Positions 1 through 10,373 of a stretch of 64,000 nucleotides of DNA are shown piece after piece (position 1 is the stretch's first letter; each line of letters opens with the position of its first letter). Made by a program: the position numbers and the translations under genes. The notes beneath the pieces were generated by a model, which was not told the DNA's origin, made no database searches, and saw only the letters and a list, made by a program, of their open reading frames with translations. Source of the stretch: Gonatopus flavifemur (lineage: Eukaryota > Arthropoda > Insecta > Hymenoptera > Dryinidae); NCBI GenBank assembly GCA_018340375.1, contig JAFFJZ010000014.1:868001-932000 (forward strand), read 5' to 3'.

Positions 1-413
1 TGGCGAATTTTACCCCATAGAAGAAAAGATTACTGAAATGACATTCCGTAATGCTTTTCCATTGACGGTATTGAAATGAACATTCAGAAGGGAGTGAAAT
101 TGATCGAATCTTGAGATGGATTCGAGTTCCGAAGAATTGGTATTTCATCCAGGGGATTTTGCAGGAGAAACTTATGAAACATAATCTCATACGATCTCAT
201 TGAGCGTTCCAAAACCTTGAGGATGGGCAAATAGAGGGATCATCTGTAGTAGTCGATCAACGGACATCAGGGTGCCCACTAGTTGGAGATTTCAACGGAA
301 TCGATCAATCAAAAAATCAGTTTCAATGGGATGCTCCAATGAAACAAACATAAAATTCTTTGGGTAGACACCTTGATTCACATATTTCTGAGTATCCACA
401 ATCAACTGCCGTA
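1..413. repeat. Unidentified dispersed repeat, copy A (left-truncated by window)
   Basis: This stretch is clearly similar, with scattered substitutions and small indels, to 1151-1558 in the same orientation. Shared blocks include the words around 88-100, 157-180, 229-243 and 378-413. On the minus strand both copies keep a short similar reading frame (LIVDTQKYVNQGVYPKNFMF here; LIVDTQEYVDQGVYPENFMF in copy B) that soon breaks. That suggests a decayed coding repeat, but I do not recognise the protein. The similarity stops abruptly at 413. Confidence 0.7.
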
Positions 414-1150
414 GCTGTGCAGCAGGAGTACCGTCGGTGCTTCGATAACTCATAACTCCTCGCAGGGGCGATACCCTCCTGAAACTACACACGATCAGAA
501 GATAGAGAACAGTCATTTCGTAATGGATGCACTGTGGACCGAATGAATCAAATATCAGACGGATGGAATTTTGAATCACTATTATATCGGAGGAGTATGG
601 TCAGTGGTACACAGCAGTTTTTGCGGATCTAATACATGACCCGCTCACCTCGTTCTGGCCCATGTCCATTCGAATCAACATTCCTCTGGGCTCACCAATC
701 CGCGCCCGCTCATACCTACTCAAACTTCAACTGTCAATTTTGGGGGAGTTGGGGTTCATGCTTCAGGAGTTCCAGGAAAGATGACACTTATGCGTTGGCA
801 GTGTTGGGGTACTTGGCGGTTTCGAGGACCACTCCCTTCATCCTTCAGCAGTTTCGAGAATCTCTTTCTTGACCCTTTGGCAGTTTTGGGGTTCCCGGTG
901 AATTTGCGTATATTCGCGGAATCCTCGAGGGATGAACTGATTCAAAGATTCCAAGGGAGCACAAAGTATATGAATGAGAGTTGACGTGAGTTCACCCAGC
1001 ATGACCATGAGTTCTGTCTGGCCATTTCTGGTATAGCGGAAACAGGGACCAATACAATGTCCGTCAATTTTGTCCGTTGACAATTCTCACGTGACCTATT
1101 CCAGTGGGTGGATTGTTTGTATATTCCACTATGAGATGGACATTTTGCAC
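414..1150. other. Spacer between two repeat copies, no gene recognised
   Basis: Only short overlapping reading frames occur here. Around 740-900 the DNA carries near-repeats of a G-rich phrase (variants of gcagttttggggtt and cagtttcgagaa), so the stretch may be an internal part of the same decayed repeat. No domain is recognisable on either strand. Confidence 0.4.
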
Positions 1151-1558
1151 TGGATCGATTTTCGGGATCGGAGAATGTATCGCTGGAATAACATCCCGTC
1201 ATGGTTACCCACTGACAGTGATTAAATGCGAATTCAGGTGGGAGTGAAATTGATTACATCTTGAGATCGATTGGAGTTCCAGAGAACTGATATTTCATCC
1301 TGGGGATTTTGCAGAAGAAACTTATGAAACGGGAGCTAATAGGATATCGTTGAGCGCTCCGAAACCTTGGAAATTGGCGAATAGAGGGATCATCTGCAGT
1401 GATCTATGGATGGACATCAGGGTGCCCACTTGTCAGGGATTCCAACGGGACCGAAAATCGAAAAATCGGTTTGAATAGGATGCTCAATGGAACAAACATG
1501 AAATTCTCTGGGTAGACACCTTGGTCCACATATTCCTGAGTATCCACAATCAACTGCC
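1151..1558. repeat. Unidentified dispersed repeat, copy B
   Basis: Direct repeat of 1-413, offset about 1150 bp. Similarity begins weakly near 1151, is strong from about 1205, and ends at 1558 exactly where copy A also ends. The shared end point suggests a real element border or a tandem unit edge. Confidence 0.7.
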
Positions 1559-1835
1559 ACTGTTGCTGGCAACGAATAATTATTTTTGACCACTTTGGTT
1601 TTTTTTGAAAAGATCTTGAATCTACAAATTACAGTCGAAATAGATGTTATATTGAATTTTCCACATTAAACCAATGATCCATCGATAAATTGGTATAAAA
1701 TTTTCAACTGTCTCTTAATTCCAATGTATCATTTCTCTAAAATGCATGCTTCTTTCCTCTCTATCTGTTCAATCGCGCATGTACATGTTTCTGAGCTTAT
1801 GCGCATGCCGCAATATTTTATTTTGTTTTATCCAT

Positions 1836-1850
1836 CGGGCTAACGTCCCG
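1836..1850. other. Hairpin with CTAACGT loop, copy 1
   Basis: CGGG (1836-1839), loop CTAACGT, CCCG (1847-1850). The same seven-base loop sits between different but complementary stems at 2329-2347 and 3329-3345. Confidence 0.5.
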
Positions 1851-2328
1851 TCAACGTAAGATGTGAACTTTCCAGCAGCAGGTGGAAATCATAATCCACA
1901 AATGATTCAAAATAATCAAATTCAGATCGTGTTTTTGAGATTGTTTCGAGGAAAATTTATTCCACGAAATGAATTGTTTTGTTTTGTCATCCTCGAGTGA
2001 AGATTATGTGTTCTCCCGAACCATTTCTTTCATACAAAAAAAAACGTATAGTTCAACTTTGTTTTTTCCCTGAATACGGTGCTCCGAGAGGTGCTACCAA
2101 GTTTTTCTGCCATTCAAAAATTTACCGTCCATTGAAATTCAAAATCAATGAACGAGCAATTTCATATTTTCCCATTCATTCGGAATTGAGATTCAACTTC
2201 ATAAATAAGCTCTTGCGTCATCAAATTTTTATTTCATTTTTGGTTTGACATATTTCCCAAGTAGAATAAATAGAAACCCTACACACTGTGCTGCTGGATA
2301 CTTATGTTCACCTCCAACATTGTGGTGA

Positions 2329-2347
2329 ATCGAGCTAACGTCTCGAT
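2329..2347. other. Hairpin with CTAACGT loop, copy 2
   Basis: ATCGAG (2329-2334), loop CTAACGT, CTCGAT (2342-2347): a perfect six-base stem whose bases differ from copy 1 on both sides. Confidence 0.5.
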
Positions 2348-2958
2348 CTTGATATTGTCCCTCCTCCAGCACACAGCCATCCTTTTCGAATAAAGACTCG
2401 AATTTTGGAAATTTGCCCGATAAGAAGTTTACATTTTTTTTTCCCTTTTTGAATGAGAAATTGATATGAAGTAATAATCGTATTCAAATCATTGTTTTTT
2501 TTCATTTTGAACCAAGTAGAAGAAATTCTCAACATACCTTCCAAACCTTATTCACGCAAATTCCATGGCAAAAATTAAAATGTTTTCTCTCATTTATAAT
2601 CCGTTTACCTCATTTGATTTTCTTTTGAAGACTAGTTCATCAAACTTCAGAATTCCAGTGAATATGTTTTTTCACGTTGTTTATCGATTTCATTACCTAA
2701 TTCGAACCCCTTGAGCCCTGTTGTTGTTGCTGGAGGGGAGGTTTTTTTTTGTGTTGCTCACGTTCCTGCAGGTTCCTTCGAGAATGGTCATTCCCTGACG
2801 GCATGGGGGAATCTCTAAATTCATTTCGGTTGCCTAGTGAATACGTAACTCAAGGTTTCATTTCCGGGAATGAAGCCAACCCAATATTCAATTCCATTCC
2901 GAATTCTGTTTCACATTGATATACCGATTCGCTCTTATCGCGCGAATAGATCGACACT

Positions 2959-2976
2959 TGGTGCTCCGGTGACTCT
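2959..2976 (+). other. Possible primer-binding site
   Basis: TGGTGCTCCGG begins with the TGG expected of a site complementary to a tRNA 3' CCA end, about 570 bases before gag. The tRNA was not identified. The preceding bases (atcgaca) could be an LTR end in CA. Confidence 0.3.
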
Positions 2977-3095
2977 GATCAACCTGTGCAGACCTGGGCG
3001 TCATAGCTCGCTTTGGCAGCGGCAGGCATCAATTTAAGACCTGCTATGTTGTCTCGTAAGCTCGAGACTATACGATGCTCACCAAGGGTCTGTGC

Positions 3096-3116
3096 ATGGA
3101 GAGCTTAACTCTCCAT
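3096..3116 (+). other. Leader hairpin before gag
   Basis: ATGGAGAG and CTCTCCAT form a perfect eight-base stem around the loop CTTAA in the untranslated leader. Retroelement leaders often carry such stems in packaging regions; that role is inference here. Confidence 0.35.
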
Positions 3117-3328
3117 CGCCATGCGGAACCGATCGGACTCCTCTCGAGAGAGTTCGGAACCTAGTTCCCGAGCCGTGGCACCCGCGTACATAGTCATCCG
3201 CGAGTCGGTTTTCCACCCTCTTCATTGAATAGCCTTGAGAATTCATCACTGAACCCCAATGGGTTGATTCCGGAAGAGCCAAGCTTGCCATCGGGAGAGT
3301 GACCATCGCATCACTTCCGTAAAATGTC

Positions 3329-3345
3329 GTCGGCTAACGTCCGGC
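3329..3345. other. Hairpin with CTAACGT loop, copy 3
   Basis: CGG (3331-3333), loop CTAACGT, CCG (3341-3343), extendable by a T-G wobble and a G-C pair. Third hairpin with this loop; it lies in the leader before gag. Confidence 0.45.
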
Positions 3346-3529
3346 CAATGTATTCCCATACTCCTTTCCTTTTCTATATTTGGGATGGTAGTTGCCTCGA
3401 ATAATAACTTAGTAGCGCTTTCGTCGTATTGGCCGAAATCGGGAAGCCCCGGCTAATATCATCAACGCGTATGACTATTCAGAAGAATTCTGATTTTAGA
3501 GATCATCCTACTCTTCGCGGAGTTACAAA

Positions 3530-4837
3530 ATGGACCCACCACCAAATGTTGATGACGTAAATCAAACCCTCGCGGGGACGGTCGGTTCCCTCGCGGAATA
3601 CATAGGCGTACAAAATGCATCCATGCATATACCCTACTTCGACGGGTTTAATTTACCGGTCGGAAATCTCGCCCGAAACGTACAAAACGGCTTGTCCCAG
3701 ATACCCCGAGGATGTGAACAGAATTCCTTGAAGAGCGTCCTGGCCAAACTTACGGGAGAAGCGCGTCAACGAGTGGCGGGGCTCCAGTTCGCTACTACTG
3801 ATGCCCTTGTTACTCGTTTAAGGTCCGAATTCGCTCCCCGACGGAATTTCGATCTTTTCCATCGGGAACTGATGAATCTACGCATGTTCAGGAGCGAGCC
3901 AGTGGCTCGATATGCCGCCCGAACAAACGCTTCAGTCCAGGGCGCTTTGAACGCCCTTGAAGAGTCGCGTGGCGCAGAACCCAGTCAGGACACTCGCGAT
4001 TTAATAGGAAGCTCAGCCTTGCGCTCCTTTCTGAATGGTCTTGCATCCGAAATGGACGCCAGGGTGTCCCCTACACGTCCCAAAACTTTAGAGGAAGCGA
4101 TTAACCTTGCAAGGGACGTCGAATTTGAGCTCCAAAGTAGAGCTCGGGTCTCAGAGCCTAGCCGTTATGAGCCGCGTGAATCGCACTATCCTGCGCGCTT
4201 ATACCACACAGAGAATCGAGACTATCTCAACCCCCCTTTTTCCTCTTACCCCGAGCATTCCGACCACAGGTACGAACCCTTGTTCTCCCCTAGGCCTCCA
4301 ACATATTACCCAAGCCCTTCAAGCAATTATCACCCGGAATTGGGCCGAGTGGAAAGAGGAGCGATTCCTAGGACCCCTGATCAACCACGCTGGGCTACCA
4401 GCTATCGCAGTCAATCGCCTTCCAGGGACCTTCTTGATTCCGCCCAACCAGGATTTCCAGGCTCTCAAGCCCCCAGAATTCGAATTGCCCAGCGCTCACC
4501 CGAACGACCTAAGTCGCCCACGAACCCTAGACCGGACCGTGAGTTAGCTGTCCGCAATACCCAAGACTACCGTTGCTACGAGTTCGGAAAAATGGGTCAC
4601 TCCGCGCCTGCCCATAGAAGTCCGCGAAATAGCCCGAATAGGTCCTCTTCTCCAGCCTCCAAGAATGGAGACGCCATTTCTTCTCGTCCTCAGGAGTCTC
4701 CGAACTCCAAGGGAGCTCAATCGATCGGTGCACGAGCAAACAACCCTTCTCCCGAACAGCACCGGAAAACCGTCAGGTTTTTGGAAGCACAAAATTCGGG
4801 TGGTGGCTTAACAAGTCTACCGGACCCCCGTCAGTGA
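3530..4837 (+). CDS. gag: Gag polyprotein of errantivirus
   Basis: Open frame of 435 codons starting at an ATG after a stop-rich leader. The N-terminal half (about residues 30-200) has the helical, retrotransposon-gag-like pattern, with a YFDG motif near residue 38 and an EFAPRRNFD-type segment near residue 105. Residues 210-420 are rich in proline, serine and arginine. Near residue 350 a remnant of a zinc knuckle appears (CYEFGKMGH), but the second and last cysteines of the CCHC pattern are replaced. This Gag has therefore lost its classical RNA-binding knuckle, while a good CCHC knuckle sits in a separate ORF at 11,422-11,916. It ends in TGA and overlaps the protease frame by four bases (GTGA). 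Confidence 0.8.
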   Translation: MDPPPNVDDVNQTLAGTVGSLAEYIGVQNASMHIPYFDGFNLPVGNLARNVQNGLSQIPRGCEQNSLKSVLAKLTGEARQRVAGLQFATTDALVTRLRSEFAPRRNFDLFHRELMNLRMFRSEPVARYAARTNASVQGALNALEESRGAEPSQDTRDLIGSSALRSFLNGLASEMDARVSPTRPKTLEEAINLARDVEFELQSRARVSEPSRYEPRESHYPARLYHTENRDYLNPPFSSYPEHSDHRYEPLFSPRPPTYYPSPSSNYHPELGRVERGAIPRTPDQPRWATSYRSQSPSRDLLDSAQPGFPGSQAPRIRIAQRSPERPKSPTNPRPDRELAVRNTQDYRCYEFGKMGHSAPAHRSPRNSPNRSSSPASKNGDAISSRPQESPNSKGAQSIGARANNPSPEQHRKTVRFLEAQNSGGGLTSLPDPRQ

Positions 4838-5181
4838 TTCTCAAAAGTCCACAATTGAAAACCTCCGGAGGCGTTTTCCTTGTGGACACAGGCGCTGAAG
4901 TCAATCTTGTGAAAGCCAACTCTCTCTGTCCCACCTCTATAGTCGATACCCATGACACCATATACATCGCAGGCATCACGGCCGATGAAGTCACTACCAT
5001 GGGTACTACGGAAGTCAAAATATTCAGCGTAACCGTTACCTTTCATGTAATAAGCGCTGAGTTCCCAATCCCCTATGATGGAATTCTGGGTTTGGATTAC
5101 CTTCGCCTCGAGAAGGTAGAAATATCTTTCCATAATAACACGATGGTCACGGAAAGTAGACCGATTCATCCCATTCCTTGA
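4834..5181 (+). CDS. pro: Retroviral-type aspartic protease region
   Basis: The frame is -1 relative to gag and carries the protease signature VDTGAEVNLV (residues 16-25), the flap-like IAGI and the downstream ILGLDYL. It would process the Gag-Pol product. No ATG opens it, so access by frameshifting from gag (overlap GTGA at 4834-4837) is likely for an active relative. It ends in TGA and overlaps the next frame by four bases (TTGA at 5178-5181), again a -1 shift. Three consecutive frames for gag, pro and pol are either an original design or decay; I cannot separate these. Confidence 0.8.
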   Translation: MILKSPQLKTSGGVFLVDTGAEVNLVKANSLCPTSIVDTHDTIYIAGITADEVTTMGTTEVKIFSVTVTFHVISAEFPIPYDGILGLDYLRLEKVEISFHNNTMVTESRPIHPIP

Positions 5182-6275
5182 GGAACGAACGTGATAGGTA
5201 TGTGAAATCCCTTGTTTCATCGACCCGAGTCACAAATACTCAGGCAAACCCTATCAAGCCTACAAGGATTAGAAATCGCTCCATAACTACTATTGTCAAG
5301 GCTAGAACCCGACAGGTAGTCACTGTTCCCGTAGCTCATAACGAAATTATCGAGGGTTATCTACCTAGACTCGAGTTAGCCGAGCATCTCTATGCAGGAG
5401 ATGCTGCCGTGACTAACGAGAACGGAATTTGTTATGTCTTAGCTATTAACACCAGTGAAAAGGACATCGAGGTCAGAATTTCCCCTCAAGACTTGATAGC
5501 TTACGATACGGTAGAAAGTCACTCGGAAAACTCCACCATCTCCATATCACAGGATGAGAGAATTCGAAAAATCACAGAAATAATAGACGTTGCCCATTTA
5601 GGCCCTGCAGAACGCGATCATGTCTATCACATCATTAGGAACCATTCCGATCGCTTTTATCTCTCAAGAGATAAGCTGCCCGCTACGAATCAGGTGCACC
5701 ATTCCATCCCAACCACCGATGACCTGCCCATCCATACCAGGCAATATCGTTACCCCCGAGTGCACGAACAAGAAATCGAGCGCCAAATCTCTAAACTCCT
5801 AACCGAAGGAGTCATCAAGCAATCGAGTTCCCCATACAATTCCCCTTTGTGGATTGTCCCGAAGGAGTCCGACTCTCAAGGAAAACCACGATGGAGGTTG
5901 GTCATCGATTTCCGATCACTAAATGAGAAAACAGTCGGAGATGCTTATCCTCTTCCAAACATCGTCAATATCCTGGACAAGTTAGGAAAAGCCCAATATT
6001 TCTCGGTATTCGATTTGACCAGCGAGTTCCACCAAATCGAGATGGGATCTAACGATCGAGCAAAAACCGCGTTCACCACCCCCAGAGGACATTACGAATA
6101 CGTCCGGATGCCTTTTGGGTTGAAGAACGCACTCGCTACCTTCCAGAGACTGATGGACAACATCCTTACAGGCCTCCAAGGGGTAGAATTGTTTGTCCAC
6201 CTAGATGACATAGTCGTTTTCGCAGAAAATCTCCACGATCATGGATTTAGAGTCAAAAACCTGATGAGTCGATGA
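5178..6275 (+). pseudogene. pol: Reverse transcriptase, fingers/palm only
   Basis: From about residue 185 the standard gypsy RT blocks follow: a P-x-Y-P-type lead, EGVIKQSSSPYNSP, WRLVIDFRSLN, a FDLTSEFHQI box and the catalytic box read as HLDD. In most relatives the first position of the YxDD box is tyrosine, and the FDL box reads SGF rather than SEF. About 25 residues after the aspartates the frame stops and RNase H begins in another frame at about 6277. The thumb and connection, normally roughly 170 residues, are missing, so about half a kilobase has been deleted and the enzyme cannot be functional. Confidence 0.85.
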
Positions 6276-6276
6276 A

Positions 6277-7650
6277 CCATTTATCCTAACAACAGATGCC
6301 TCAAACGAAACTGTTGGGGCGATACTCAGCCAAGGGAAAATAGGTCAAGATTTACCCATCGCGTATGCATCCCGAGTACTCCAAAAGGCCGAGTTAAACT
6401 ATTCCACGATCGAGAAAGAATGCTTAGCCATCGTCTTCGGCGCACAGCATTTTCGTCCATATTTATGGGGTCGCGAGTTCATGGTAGTTACCGACCATAA
6501 CCCACTAGTATGGCTACATTCAGTCTCCGATCCTAGCTCGCGGCTAACGCGTTGGCGAATCGAACTGGCTGACTATCAATACAAAGTAGTCTACAAACCC
6601 GGTGAGATTGATAAGAACGCTGATGCCCTATCTCGGAACCTAGTCACAAATGGAGACAACGCCAGAGTCTATCCTGTCCAACCTAGGGATCCCCCAAATC
6701 TAGAAGAGAGTACTATCGCCACCTGTGTGAAACGTCGGGACCGTGTGGAAGACCCAGAAGAGTTATCTCCCGGTCAGAGGAGACTGCTCATACCCCGCGC
6801 TAGTGATCGTTCATTCCCTAGTGGCAGCAGGCTTAGCCTATCACCACAACTTTCCGATTTAGAAGAAGAAGCAGACCAAGATTCTAGTGGCGAAGACACG
6901 GAAGAAGAGCCCACACCACGGCCAGTCCCGAATCATGGCTCGGCTCAGAGGAATCTTCTCCCCTCGTTTGCATTCTTGCAGAAGTCCGCTGACGAGTCCT
7001 CCATCGATGAACAAGACGATAGGGGAGGAATTCTTGACCATAATCCTGTCACTTTATTGCCATCTGATACTGAATCGGACGAGTCTGACCAAGACACGAG
7101 AAACACCATAGTCCCAGCCGAATCTTGGGAATCCTTTGTCGCTCGAGCCGATGTTCTACCCGAAACACCCAGTTTTTCATTACCTAATGAATTTCCAGGC
7201 CTCCCTGCAGCGGGCTCTACACCCGCGTCTGTCCCTGCGCGCCCATCTGCACGAGGGGAGCGAAACCGCGAGCAACTCCCTGTCGAAAGCTTTTCGTCTA
7301 TTCCCGACGAAAACTCCTATTTCGACCCGTACCTGAGTCCACATTCAGAGTTTCAACTAGACTCTGACCTCAATCAAATGAAAATTAGAGTCTCAAAAGA
7401 ATTACTGTTGTCCGAAAAAGACAACTACATACACTTCTTGGCTGCTGACTGCCATCCCGTATCGACGACCTCGAAATCTCTGATTGATTTGGAACTCGTC
7501 GATACGTTCGATCCAGCACGGCAAAAACCCGTAGTAGGGCGAGTCCTAGTATCCAAGAAGGGGAATTTGCGCGTTTTCAATCTCATTTATAAGGTCGCTA
7601 GTTATCGTAGCCTGGAACGAGATGACTTATTAACGTGCTTGGTGAACTGA
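6277..7650 (+). pseudogene. pol: RNase H, long acidic linker and pre-integrase region
   Basis: RNase H begins at FILTTDASN; the expected acidic residues are present (TDAS, IEKECLA, TDHN, NADALSR), so this domain looks complete. It is followed at 6660-7360 by a long low-complexity acidic and serine/proline-rich linker (for example EEEADQDSSGEDTEEE). I would not expect so long a linker in gypsy-type Pol, and it may be lineage-specific. From about 7400 a segment with NYIHFL and VGRVLVSKKG resembles the region that normally precedes integrase in errantiviruses. The frame is interrupted by TGA at 7648-7650 and resumes in the same frame. RNase H starts without an ATG because of the upstream deletion. 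Confidence 0.8.
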
Positions 7651-8026
7651 AGGAGCGCTCTTGAGCAGACCGGAGTGCGAACCCTAAGGTTGCCCAATTT
7701 GCAAGATCCGACGAGGAAGTTCCCAAAACATTTCCTCAGAGATGCACTGAGACGTGTTTTTAGCGACAGCGATGTCTCCTTCACCATTTGTTCCGGGGAG
7801 ATTATCACCCCAGCAGATGATGAGAGAGATAGACTTATTGAAGAAAGTCATCCAAGCCTTACGGGTGGACACAAAGGTGTGACCAAGACCTATAAACGGT
7901 TGCGTGAACGGTTCCACTGGCCGGGCATGCGAGATGATGTTCAGCATTTCATTCAGACATGTCCAATCTGTCAACTCCGAAAATTGGAGCGAATAAAAAC
8001 GCGTCAACCAATGCTCATAACCGACA
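7651..8026 (+). pseudogene. pol: Integrase N-terminal zinc-binding region
   Basis: Continues the RNase H frame. It carries the integrase HHCC pattern: two histidines in SHPSLTGGHKG, then CPIC after the FHWPGM segment. It runs into a run of 16 cytosines, where the protein similarity moves to another frame. The N-terminal zinc domain itself appears complete. Confidence 0.8.
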
Positions 8027-8042
8027 CCCCCCCCCCCCCCCC
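8027..8042 (+). repeat. C16 homopolymer at a frame change in integrase
   Basis: Sixteen cytosines in a row. Integrase similarity is in one frame before the run and in another after it, so length change of the run caused the frameshift. An assembly or sequencing length error here is also possible. Confidence 0.9.
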
Positions 8043-8795
8043 GACGCTTCCCATAAGATCGCCTTGGACACCGTCGGCCCTCTTCGTGCTACGGCCAGAG
8101 GAAATTCACATATTCTGACGATACAAGATTCCCTCACGAAGTACTGCGTGGCTGTCCCAATACCTGACATAAGGGCTACCACTGTCGCGGACGCTTTCGC
8201 TAGAAATTTCATATCCGTTTATAGCTGTCCTCACGTCATCTTAACCGATAGGGGTACGTCCTTTGTAAATAAAGTCCTACGTGGACTAGCAAAAATATTC
8301 AAGATCTCCCATATCACCACCTCCGGGTATTACCCTTGAGCCAACGGCTCCTTAGAACGTAGCCACGCCGTGCTTGGCGAGTACCTTAGAATGTATACAG
8401 ACACCACACACGGATGGGACGATCTCGTTTGTTACGCGATGTTCTCGTACAACACCGCGGTCCACGAAGAGTCGAAATTTACTCCCTATGAACTCGTATT
8501 CGGAAGGCCCGCGCGCGCCCCCAGTTCCTTCCCAACTCTTGACAAAGTGGGGATCAGTGCTAAGAACAGGTCTAAACAAACATACGATGAGCACATAAAA
8601 CTCAGGGCTTTCCGAACAAGAGACTTAGTCTACGTATTGCGAGAGCCTCGTAAGAACAAACTGGATAGTCCATACGTGGGCCCGTACAGAATAATTAGAC
8701 TAACCGATAGGAACAACGCTTACATCGAAGTTCCGTCCGGGAGAATGATTTGCAAACATATAAATGAACTAAAGCCCGCGTACCCGCTGTACTAA
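8043..8795 (+). pseudogene. pol: Integrase catalytic core and C-terminal region
   Basis: The DDE core is readable: LDTVGPL (first Asp), LTDRGTSF (second Asp) and a glutamate in SLERSH. An in-frame TGA at 8337-8339 falls between the second and third catalytic residues, just after GYYP. Downstream come FTPYELVFGRPA, then a GPYRI-like C-terminal segment, ending in TAA at 8793-8795. All three catalytic residues are encoded, but the core is split by the stop and separated from its zinc domain by the C16 frame change. Confidence 0.8.
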
Positions 8796-8816
8796 TGTCC
8801 GATCATATAAGTCGCC

Positions 8817-10373
8817 ATGACGCCGCCAAAGATGTTCTACTTCATAATCCTGGGGCTCGTGGCCACCACATCCCAAGAAGAGGTTCCTCCAAAAATTCGA
8901 ATTACGCCCATGGACTCCAATCCGGGACTCTTTTTCGAGCAACTGGAGCCCATTCGCCTCCCCTCAGTCCAATGGAGAATTGCCACCTACGTCGACGTGG
9001 GAATTCTTCTGTCACAAAAACCTGCAATAATGGCTGAACTGGAAGAAATAGTTAGTCACTGCGCCAAAAAGGACGCCCTCGAGTGTGATTTTATGTCTGC
9101 AGCCGATCATTTGAGACACAGATTGGTTGAACTCGAACGCTCCGAGGCTCAACTCATCAATCTGGTCGACCCTACAGAGAAATTTCGAATCGACGTCAAC
9201 CCAACACACAAAACCAGGAACTTCTTCCGCCGTGGAGCTCCCTTGTCAGTAGTGGGTGAAATCTCTCGTACACTATTTGGGACGCTCACACAAGCCGATG
9301 CTATATCTTTTTCGATGGAGATCGACCGGCTGGATGATCGACAACACCAGGTTGCAAATTTGATCGAAAAACAAGCCATGATTACTCGATCCGATATGCA
9401 TGCGGTCCATGCAGAGTTTGATCGATTGCGGAACGAAACGCAGAAAGAGAGAGTCCGGACCGAGTTACCCCTTCCAATGGTGATTCAAGGACAAAAGGAG
9501 GAAGATCCACGCGCACACAGGAATGCTGGTCTGTCGTGGATCCAACAACTAGAAGTCGAAGTCATGGAGTATAAAGGTGCCATGAATACATTAGTGGATG
9601 CCATCTTGTTCAGCAAAAGAGGAGTCTCACACCCAAGGATCCTATCCCTGGACCAACTATCGAAAGCTGCCCAGGAGATCCAACATAACACCCAGCAACT
9701 CGAAGGCCTGACGCTCGTTCACAAGCTTCACGTGGATGAACTCATGATGATACCTGAAGTCCATGCTATGATCATCAATTCGAAGATTCTGTTCGTCATC
9801 GAAGTCCCGTTATTGAATCGACAAGAATATGAATCGTACAAACTCCATCCTTTCCCTACTCCGCAAGAGACGACTGATGGGTACCTCGGACTCGCTTACA
9901 TCCAACCTACTGCCCAATATCTTGTTGTTTCCAAGGATAGGACCACATATTTCGTCCCCGATGAGAAGTATCTGACAACTTGCAAGGGATACGGACGATC
10001 CCGTATCTGTCGTTTGACGCAACCTGAATACAACCTGGAGGTTGTGCGAACCTGCGAAACCTTATTACTATCCAACCCAGGAGATGACTCGATCAAAATG
10101 TGTGATGTTCGCCTGAGTCCCAACACGCACTCCCACTGGACACGGATCGAATCATTGAATGGTTGGTTGTTCTCCGGCTCGAAGGCAGAAAGTGCACAGC
10201 TAATCTTCCCAGGGCAACACACCCATCAGGCCACTCTACCAGAGGCCGGAATACTACAATTGGCGCCGGGTTGCGCTATTAGAACACATTACACAACCTT
10301 AACAGCCTTGTCCAACATAGGACACACAGAGTTCTCCTTTTTTTCGCCTCCAACGTCATTAAACATTTCGTGA
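8817..10373 (+). pseudogene. env: Errantivirus envelope (F-like), main part
   Basis: An ATG at 8817 opens 518 codons. Residues 6-18 are a hydrophobic signal-peptide-like stretch. A dibasic site (FFRRG, residues 136-140) precedes a GEIS-RTLFG segment (147-155), the arrangement seen in baculovirus F proteins and errantivirus Env. Long heptad-like helical stretches follow, then a cysteine-containing ectodomain with CKGYGRSRIC near residue 390. An in-frame TGA at 10,371-10,373 cuts the protein before its membrane anchor, so this copy would yield at most a soluble product. An amino-terminal signal and cleavage site plus distal anchor identify it as a class I-type fusion protein relic. Confidence 0.85.

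Larger units (their letters stand above)
1559..2958. other. AT-rich stretch upstream of errantivirus; no gene seen
   Basis: No convincing coding region. A 5' LTR of the downstream retroelement is expected here, but I found no copy of the sequence that follows the polypurine tract at the other end. A G-rich run (ggaggggagg) occurs near 2732-2741. Two small hairpins sharing one loop are listed separately. Confidence 0.5.

Noticed and set aside
4107..4547. Long frame overlapping gag
   Set aside because: Out of frame with Gag, P/L-rich shadow of the proline-rich Gag tail; no own domain.
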